NCBI RefSeq assembly: GCF_018919205.1
Contig: NZ_JAHLQN010000001.1
Coordinates: 682,001-746,000 of the forward strand
Direction: 5' to 3'
Source of the DNA: Dysosmobacter acutus
Lineage (GTDB): Bacteria > Bacillota > Clostridia > Oscillospirales > Oscillospiraceae
DNA: 64,000 nt
Below, one piece after another: positions 58,575 to 64,000 of the stretch; the first letter of the stretch is position 1, and every line of letters starts with the position of its first letter. A model generated the notes under the pieces. It was not told the DNA's origin. It ran no database searches and was given only the letters and a program-made list of their open reading frames with translations. The position numbers were made by a program, and so were the translations under genes.

Positions 58575-59597
58575 ATGAAACGATACATTGCCTGGTTTAT
58601 CAGCGCCGCGCTGCTCTGCCCGCTTCTTGCGGGCTGTGGGCAGGGGGGAGCATCCTCCGGCGGCGCGTCCGGTTCCGGAGCGGAGCGGGAGGAGCCACTG
58701 CAAATCAAAGAACTGCGGGTTGAACTGTGTTCCGGTGCCGGCGCCGATGCGCTGCTGGAGGCGGCCGCCTCTTTGCCGGAGCTGCTGAAGGCCGCCCTGA
58801 AGGAGAGCGGCGCGGAGGCGGAGCGGGTCAGAGTCACCATCGGCACCTCCGCCAGCGCCACCGGCGCGGCCCTGAAGGAGGGCGGCGTGGACGCGGCGAT
58901 GATGGGAGCCGCCGACTGTGTGCTTTGGGCCGGTGCGTCCCGGCCCATTCTGGGGGCGCCGGCAGAGGGCGGAAGAACGGAGCTTTGCACCGCGCCCTCA
59001 GATTATGGACGGGCCCTGGCGGACCGTGCGGAGGAGACGGAGCGGTTAGGCTGGTCCGAGCTGACCCACGCCGTCTGGGGGCTTCTTGAGACGGATTCGC
59101 TGTACGGCCGTCGTCTGCCCAATCTGTGGCTGGCGGACACCTACGAGGGCGGCACAGTGGACGATCTGGAGCAGGTGAAGACCTACCGGAGCTATGAGGA
59201 GCTGCTGCGTGGGGCGGCGGAAGAGGAAGTGGACGTCATTGCCCTGCCGGAGGGCTTCCGGGAGGGATATGCCAAGCTCTGGACCATGGAGGCAACTCGT
59301 ACGGGCGAAAGCGGCGCCCACGGCTTTGGCCGGACAGACTCTATCAAGGAGGAGCTCAGGCCCTTTGCCCTGACGGAGCGGATCCCCACCGGCGTGATCG
59401 CCGTCTCGCCGGCCGCAGCGGAGGACGAGCGGCTGACCGACGCCATCCGGGAGGCGTTTCTTGCCCTGGCCCGGACCGGGGAGGGCGGAGCTCTCCTAAA
59501 AACAGTGGGTGGATATGATTCCTATGGGCCGGTTGCGCCGGAGGAGATAGACGCCCTGCGCCGGATGCTGACCACAGAGGGGGAGACATGGGAATAG
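58575..59597 (+). CDS. PhnD-like substrate-binding lipoprotein
   Basis: A 340-residue lipoprotein (LLAGC lipobox, Cys21) with a Gly/Ser-rich linker and a periplasmic-binding fold of the phosphate/phosphonate type: VTIGTSASATG, VDAAMMGAADCVL and TDSLYGRRLPNLWL. No permease or ATPase gene is adjacent; instead a membrane-linked alpha/beta hydrolase gene overlaps its end by 10 bp. The ligand is unknown. The ATG at 58575 follows GGAGGCCGAT. Confidence 0.8.
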   Translation: MKRYIAWFISAALLCPLLAGCGQGGASSGGASGSGAEREEPLQIKELRVELCSGAGADALLEAAASLPELLKAALKESGAEAERVRVTIGTSASATGAALKEGGVDAAMMGAADCVLWAGASRPILGAPAEGGRTELCTAPSDYGRALADRAEETERLGWSELTHAVWGLLETDSLYGRRLPNLWLADTYEGGTVDDLEQVKTYRSYEELLRGAAEEEVDVIALPEGFREGYAKLWTMEATRTGESGAHGFGRTDSIKEELRPFALTERIPTGVIAVSPAAAEDERLTDAIREAFLALARTGEGGALLKTVGGYDSYGPVAPEEIDALRRMLTTEGETWE

Positions 59598-60520
59598 CCG
59601 CCCTTGCCCTGGCCGCGGCGGGACTGGCGGCCTTTGGCTGGGCCCTCTTTCGAAAGGCCGTGATCCGCCGGGAGGATGTCCGCGATCCGGCGGAGACGCT
59701 GTGCCGCCGCGCCCGGCGCTGCGGCGTTGATCCAATGCCCATGCTGCAAGCGGCGCGGTGGCTTCAGAGCCAAAGCGTCCGGACCGTGGCCATGGAGGGC
59801 TTCGACGGGCTGACGCTGACGGCGGACTGCCTGATGGCGGAGGGGCCGTCCCGGGGATGGGTGCTGCTGTTCCACGGCTACCGATCCGGACCAATTCAGG
59901 ACTTCTGCATGATCGCGCCGGAGCTCCACCGCATGGGCTACGACCTGCTGCTGGTGGATCAGCGCTCCCACGGGAGAAGCCAGGGGAGGTATATCGGCTT
60001 CGGCACGCTGGAGCAGCGGGACTGCCGGGACTGGATCGACTGGGTCAACCGCTGTTTTGGGGCGGAACAGCCCATCTATCTGTACGGCGTCTCCATGGGG
60101 GCTACCACCGTACTGATGGCCGCGGGGGCGGAACTGCCAGGGAATGTGAAGGGCGTGGTGGCGGACTGTGGCTTCACCTCCGCCGGGGAGATCCTCCGCC
60201 ATGAGCTGAAGACGCTGATGCACCTGCCGGCCTTTCCCATGCTGTGGGTGGTGAACGGAATCAACCGCCTCTTGGCGGGCTGGAGTTTTTTTGAGCGCTC
60301 CACCCTGGAGGCCATGAAGACTATCCGGGTTCCGGTGCTTTTTGTCCACGGCGGCAGGGATCACTTCGTGCCAAGAGACATGACGCGCAGAAATTTCGAG
60401 GCCTGCCGCAGCGAAAAGCGGCTGCTTTTCGTGGAGGGCGCGGACCACGGCATGAGCTTTGCCGTGGACCCGGAGGGCTATTCAAGGGAACTTGCCCGTT
60501 TTATGAAGAATTGTGAATAA
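59588..60520 (+). CDS. Alpha/beta hydrolase with N-terminal membrane anchor
   Basis: A 310-residue protein. One N-terminal membrane helix (about 3-22) is followed by an alpha/beta hydrolase domain with LLFHGYRSGP (oxyanion region), nucleophile elbow YGVSMGA, a late Asp in HGGRDHFVP and His in GADHGMSF, a complete triad. The fold resembles the Bem46/YqkD-type hydrolases. It overlaps the lipoprotein gene by 10 bp, so translation is coupled. The substrate is unknown. Confidence 0.88.
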   Translation: MGIAALALAAAGLAAFGWALFRKAVIRREDVRDPAETLCRRARRCGVDPMPMLQAARWLQSQSVRTVAMEGFDGLTLTADCLMAEGPSRGWVLLFHGYRSGPIQDFCMIAPELHRMGYDLLLVDQRSHGRSQGRYIGFGTLEQRDCRDWIDWVNRCFGAEQPIYLYGVSMGATTVLMAAGAELPGNVKGVVADCGFTSAGEILRHELKTLMHLPAFPMLWVVNGINRLLAGWSFFERSTLEAMKTIRVPVLFVHGGRDHFVPRDMTRRNFEACRSEKRLLFVEGADHGMSFAVDPEGYSRELARFMKNCE

Positions 60521-60556
60521 AAAGGACGTATCCTATACAGCAGGATACGTCCTTTT
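60520..60556. terminator. Bidirectional terminator
   Basis: AAAAGGACGTATCCT (60520-60534) pairs with 60542-60556, between convergent genes. Confidence 0.92.
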
Positions 60557-60577
60557 GTAAAACGCAATAGGTCCGGA

Positions 60578-61480
60578 TCAGAGCAGGATGTCCAGAGCTC
60601 CCTGGATGTTCATAATCTCCACCGTGGGTTCGCTGGGGGCGTACTCCCCGTCTAACGACCAGGAGAGCTCTTCCTCCGTCACCACGCGGACGTTGGACAC
60701 ATGGCGGAAAACAAGGCCGCCCTGCTCATACTGCTGGGACAAAAGGGCCAGCAGCAGATTTTGCAGCTCGATGGGATTTTTGGGGCTGGGCACCAGCAGA
60801 AGCTCAAATTTGCCGTCGTCCAGGACCACGTTCTCCGGGTCCAGCCGCATCAGGCCGCCGATGGAGGTGGAGTTGCAGACCGCGCCGAAAAGATACTCCC
60901 CGTCAAAGACCTCTCCGTCCGCGTCAATGCGGACCCGATAGGGCCGCAGCGTGTTGAGGTCCTTCATCCCCTCCAGGATATAGGCAAAATGGCCCAGGGC
61001 GTTTTTGGCGCTCTGAGAGGCGGAGTAGGAGCTTTTGGTAAAGGCTCCGAAGGAGGCCACATAGACAAAGCAGCGGTCCTGAAATTTCCCCACGTCCAAC
61101 ACCCGGGAGTTGCCCCGCACAATGGCGCGGGCGGCGGTGACGGGGTTGCCGGAGATGTTCAGGCTGGAGGCGAAGTCATTGGTGCTGCCCTGGGGCAGGT
61201 AGCCCAACAGGGGGCGCTTCTCCCTGTCCAACTGCATCAGGCCCATCATGGTCTCGTTCAAGGTGCCGTCTCCTCCGCTGCAGACCACCACGTCGTAGCC
61301 GGCACCCTCCTCCGCGGCAAAGCGGGTGGCATCGCCCCGGGCGGCGGTACAGCGGACGCAGACCAGAAAGTCCGCATCGGAAAAAAGAGAGACCGCGTCA
61401 AAAAGCGGCGCCCGGGACTTGGTCCGGCCTGCTCTGGGATTGACAATGAACAGCAGCTTTTTCACCATGGGATCGAACAA
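60578..61480 (-). CDS. Diacylglycerol-kinase-family lipid kinase (YegS/DgkB-like)
   Basis: A 300-residue cytoplasmic lipid kinase. FIVNPRAG and the nucleotide loop SGGDGTLNE are canonical, followed by YLPQGSTNDFA and a C-terminal beta domain. It would phosphorylate diacylglycerol or a related lipid for membrane lipid recycling. Start at ATG 61480 (GAGG nine bases upstream) or ATG 61468. It is divergent from the AI-2E family transporter gene. Confidence 0.92.
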   Translation of the reverse strand: MFDPMVKKLLFIVNPRAGRTKSRAPLFDAVSLFSDADFLVCVRCTAARGDATRFAAEEGAGYDVVVCSGGDGTLNETMMGLMQLDREKRPLLGYLPQGSTNDFASSLNISGNPVTAARAIVRGNSRVLDVGKFQDRCFVYVASFGAFTKSSYSASQSAKNALGHFAYILEGMKDLNTLRPYRVRIDADGEVFDGEYLFGAVCNSTSIGGLMRLDPENVVLDDGKFELLLVPSPKNPIELQNLLLALLSQQYEQGGLVFRHVSNVRVVTEEELSWSLDGEYAPSEPTVEIMNIQGALDILL

Positions 61481-61557
61481 GCCTCACTTTCGCAAAAAGC
61501 GGCACGCAGTGCCTGCGGTACAATAAGTTTCTATATTGTAGCACAGGGACCGCGCTA

Positions 61558-61586
61558 TTGCAATTGTTTTGCAAATCGCTTATGAT
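61558..61586 (+). promoter_or_regulatory. Promoter of the second AI-2E family gene
   Basis: -35 TTGCAA (61558-61563) and -10 TATGAT (61581-61586), 17-bp spacer. Confidence 0.72.
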
Positions 61587-61628
61587 AGGATAAAAGCAAA
61601 AAATCTTGGGAAAAGGCGGAGAGAGCCA

Positions 61629-62864
61629 ATGAGACGACGGGACAATGTATATGTGAAATGGGGCCTGACGGCATTTTTAACCGTCTGCGCCATCTTGCTG
61701 CTGTACGACACCTTCTTTTCCACCGGGACGCTGGTCGTCTTTCTGCGCAGGCTGCTGCGGATTCTGGCCCCGGTGCTCTACGGCTTTTTCATCGCCTATC
61801 TGCTCTCGCCGGTGGTGAATTACTTTGAGCGGCTCCTGCCGGAGCGGCTGTGCCGCGCCCGGAAGGGAAAATTCCGTTCCCCCGTGGCCCGGGCCATCAG
61901 TATTTTGCTGACTATGATCCTGGTGTTTTTCCTTGCTTATTTGCTGCTGTCCATCCTTCTGCCCCAGCTGTACAAGAGTATTCTGATCCTGATTAACAAC
62001 GCGGAGACCTACTACAACACCGTGTACAAATGGGTCAACGACCTGCTGGAGAGCAACCCGGATGTGGAGAAGTGGGTCATGGCACAGTTGGACGCCTCCT
62101 ATCAGAACCTGCTGACCTGGCTGACCCAGAAGGTGGTGCCCCAGGCCCAGCAGCTGTTGGGCGCCGTCACCGGCGGCATTGTGTCGGTCCTGACCTTTGC
62201 AAAAAATCTGCTGATCGGGCTGATTGTGTCCATCTACCTGCTGGCCACCAAGGAGGGCTGCGCCGCCAGCAGCCGCAAGATGGTCTACGCCCTGTTTTCC
62301 GAAAAGCAGGCCGGATGGCTGCTCCGGGGCCTGCGCCGGGTGGACCGCATCTTCAGCGGCTTTGTCCGGGGCAAGCTGCTGGATTCGCTGATCATCGGCA
62401 TCATCTGCTTCGTCTTCTCCTCCTGGTTCCAGTTCCCCTATGCCCCGCTGGTCAGCGTGGTGGTGGGCGTCACCAACGTGATCCCCTTCTTTGGGCCGTT
62501 TTTGGGCGCCATCCCCAGCGCATTTCTCATTCTGCTGGTCAGCCCCATCAAGTGCCTTTATTTCATTCTCTTTGTGCTGGTGCTCCAGCAGGTGGACGGC
62601 AACGTCATCGGGCCCCGGATTCTGGGGGACTCCACGGGCCTTTCCAGCTTCTGGGTGATTGTGGCGATCCTGGTGGGCGGCGGCTTTTTCGGGATTCCCG
62701 GCATGTTTTTCGGTGTGCCCATTTTCGCCTGTTTGTATACCGCCGTGGGCGCGTACACCAACTATTGCCTGCGGAAAAGAGATCTTCCGGTGGACACCAC
62801 CTTTTATACCTCCGATCTGCACCGGGAGCCGACTCCCGCTCCGCCTGAGGATGAAAAAAAATAG
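61629..62864 (+). CDS. AI-2E family (PF01594) transporter
   Basis: A 411-residue protein with about eight membrane helices and the family loop after the third (about 115-190). The C-terminal block QQVDGNVIGPRILGDSTGL matches that of the protein at 35776-36927, with the same fold and a longer acidic Pro-rich tail. The substrate is unknown. The ATG at 61629 follows CGGAGAGAGCCA. It is the only gene on its transcript. Confidence 0.9.
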   Translation: MRRRDNVYVKWGLTAFLTVCAILLLYDTFFSTGTLVVFLRRLLRILAPVLYGFFIAYLLSPVVNYFERLLPERLCRARKGKFRSPVARAISILLTMILVFFLAYLLLSILLPQLYKSILILINNAETYYNTVYKWVNDLLESNPDVEKWVMAQLDASYQNLLTWLTQKVVPQAQQLLGAVTGGIVSVLTFAKNLLIGLIVSIYLLATKEGCAASSRKMVYALFSEKQAGWLLRGLRRVDRIFSGFVRGKLLDSLIIGIICFVFSSWFQFPYAPLVSVVVGVTNVIPFFGPFLGAIPSAFLILLVSPIKCLYFILFVLVLQQVDGNVIGPRILGDSTGLSSFWVIVAILVGGGFFGIPGMFFGVPIFACLYTAVGAYTNYCLRKRDLPVDTTFYTSDLHREPTPAPPEDEKK

Positions 62865-62883
62865 GGGAAATTTGCAAACCCTC

Positions 62884-62956
62884 TTGCTTTTTTGAGACCA
62901 CTCGTGTAAAATTCGCGGTGTTGCCGCAGCCGGTCTTGGATCGGACCGGCTGCGGC
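62884..62956 (+). promoter_or_regulatory. Promoter and leader hairpin of the solute-binding protein gene
   Basis: -35 TTGCTT (62884-62889) and -10 TAAAAT (62907-62912), 17-bp spacer. The predicted transcript starts just before a perfect 13-bp stem, GCCGCAGCCGGTC (62923-62935) with 62944-62956. There is no T-run, so it may protect the 5' end or end upstream transcripts weakly. Confidence 0.65.
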
Positions 62957-63014
62957 GGCATACAATTGAATGTAGAGAACGATGTCTCCCGCTGAACGCG
63001 GGGAAAGGAGCAAG

Positions 63015-64000
63015 ATGAAGAATCTGACACGCATCGTGTCCCTTCTTCTGGCTCTTGCCATGTGCGCTGCACTCCTTGGCTGTGGAGGCGGCAGCACGGA
63101 AGCAGGTCCGGAAGCAAGCACGGACATCGGCTCTGCCGAGGATACCCCAAGTGATGAGATCACCGTGGGTATCGCTCAAGATCTGGACGACAGTCTTGAC
63201 CCGCACCTTGCGGTGTATGCAGGAACCAAGGAGATCTTGTTTAACGTATTCGAGGGGTTGGTAAAGCCCACCCCCGACGGAGAACTCGTCCCCGCGGTTG
63301 CTGAAAGCTGTGAGGTGTCCGAGGATGGAACGGTCTATACCTTTACCCTGCGTGAAGGCATCCGGTTCCACGACGGACGGGCAGTAACTGTGGACGATGT
63401 AATCGCATCCATTGAACGCTGCGCCGACGACTCGGAGGGCAAAACGCCCCTGGTCCCGGCGTTTTCTGTTATCCAGTCGGCAGTGGCCGCCGACGACCGC
63501 ACGGTCGTCATCACCATCGATCAACGCAACAATGAGTTTCTGTCCTATCTGACCACGGCAATTTTGCCCAAGGACTACACGGAGCAGGACACCGCCCCCG
63601 TGGGAACCGGCCCCTTCCGCTTTGTCTCCCGAACCGCCCAGGACTCCATTGTGCTGGAGCGCTTTGACGGCTACTGGGGCGACAAGGCGGCCCTCGGCAA
63701 GGTGACCTTTAAGATTATGGAGAGCGCGGACGCGCTGGTGCTGGCCCTGCAGGGCGGCGCCATCGACCTGTGCGCCCATCTGACGGCCAACCAGGCCGCT
63801 CAGCTTGGGGACGGGTTCAATATCCTGGAGGGCACCATGAACCTGGTCCAGGCCCTGTACCTGAACAACGCGGAAAAGCCCTTTGACAACCAGCTGGTAC
63901 GGCAGGCCCTCAGCTATGCCGTGGATCCCCAGCAGGTGATGGATATGATTGCCGACGGCCACGGCAAAGAGGTGGGCAGCTCCATGTACCCGGCATTCGC
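63015..64000 (+). CDS. Family 5 extracellular solute-binding lipoprotein, partial
   Basis: At least 328 residues, cut by the window end. The signal peptide ends in the lipobox LLGC (Cys23). The mature part follows the oligopeptide/nickel-type binding fold: ITVGIAQDLDDSLDPHL, NVFEGLVKP, GTGPFRFVS, YLNNAEKPFDNQLVRQAL (fragments). It would deliver peptides or a similar ligand to an ABC importer, probably encoded beyond the window. GGGAAAGGAGCAAG precedes the ATG. Confidence 0.92.
   Translation, partial: MKNLTRIVSLLLALAMCAALLGCGGGSTEAGPEASTDIGSAEDTPSDEITVGIAQDLDDSLDPHLAVYAGTKEILFNVFEGLVKPTPDGELVPAVAESCEVSEDGTVYTFTLREGIRFHDGRAVTVDDVIASIERCADDSEGKTPLVPAFSVIQSAVAADDRTVVITIDQRNNEFLSYLTTAILPKDYTEQDTAPVGTGPFRFVSRTAQDSIVLERFDGYWGDKAALGKVTFKIMESADALVLALQGGAIDLCAHLTANQAAQLGDGFNILEGTMNLVQALYLNNAEKPFDNQLVRQALSYAVDPQQVMDMIADGHGKEVGSSMYPAF

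Noticed and set aside
61677..63962. Long minus-strand reading frame of about 760 codons
   Set aside because: It is antisense to the AI-2E family and solute-binding genes, has low-complexity His/Gln/Gly composition and lacks a ribosome site. High G+C produces such shadows.
1..64000. CRISPR arrays, tRNA or rRNA genes, restriction or toxin-antitoxin defence genes
   Set aside because: I looked for regular spaced repeats, cloverleaf-like segments, conserved rRNA blocks and typical defence enzymes in both directions and found none. A tRNAscan or Infernal run would settle the RNA part.

Overview
The window is about 60% G+C with tightly packed genes. It looks like chromosomal DNA of a spore-forming, high-GC Clostridia species, most like Oscillospiraceae (Flavonifractor, Lawsonibacter or Oscillibacter type). 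The evidence is SpoIIID and SpoVAC, a T-box leader, a cobalamin riboswitch, group II ECF vitamin transporters, four SLH-anchored surface proteins, glutamine synthetase III, DUF6487/DUF1846/DUF3842 proteins and AGGAGG-type ribosome binding sites. I see no rRNA, tRNA, CRISPR array, intact insertion sequence or complete prophage.

Layout. 1-1.8 kb: a MocR regulator (cut by the window edge) divergent from an ECF S component. 1.8-3.7 kb: a four-gene overlapping operon led by a membrane-anchored MerR regulator with a textbook 19-bp-spacer promoter. 3.9-7.6 kb: a five-gene operon (radical SAM, mutY, DUF6487, tdk, PflX-like radical SAM). 7.7-8.7 kb: a flavin reductase divergent from an HxlR regulator. 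8.8-15.9 kb: membrane proteins, a CorC-type protein, a 992-residue SLH-anchored phosphodiester glycosidase and hemW. 16-19.4 kb: an orphan spoVAC, a phage-tail-like gene pair, ridA, a LysM protein and a gene-poor stretch rich in hairpins. 19.4-21.7 kb: an ECF S component plus P-loop kinase behind an attenuator-like leader, and a DUF6199 lipoprotein. 21.9-29.8 kb: DUF5714, purA, purB, then an asparagine T-box driving asnB and glutamine synthetase III. 29.9-33.1 kb: nucleoside hydrolase, cysteine hydrolase, oxidoreductase and spoIIID. 33.2-37.7 kb: LCP ligase, SLH-transglutaminase, AI-2E family transporter and YitT. 37.8-44.4 kb: tex, DUF1846 and small regulatory or hypothetical genes.

The standout is 44.4-53.1 kb on the minus strand. 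A promoter, a cobalamin riboswitch and a terminator precede five genes: an SLH-anchored protein with two DUF4430 domains around an alpha/alpha barrel, a second SLH-anchored alpha/alpha-barrel protein, a DUF4430 lipoprotein, EcfT, and one polypeptide that fuses two ECF ATPases to an S component. The alpha/alpha barrel and the DUF4430 beta domain are the two folds that build mammalian intrinsic factor and transcobalamin. I infer that this is a B12-repressed, surface-to-membrane corrinoid capture and import system.

53.3-64 kb: a large hybrid histidine kinase with a separate Hpt protein, a YcxB-like protein, a cupin, a PhnD-like lipoprotein with an alpha/beta hydrolase, a diacylglycerol-kinase-like lipid kinase, a second AI-2E family transporter, and the start of a family 5 solute-binding lipoprotein cut by the window end.
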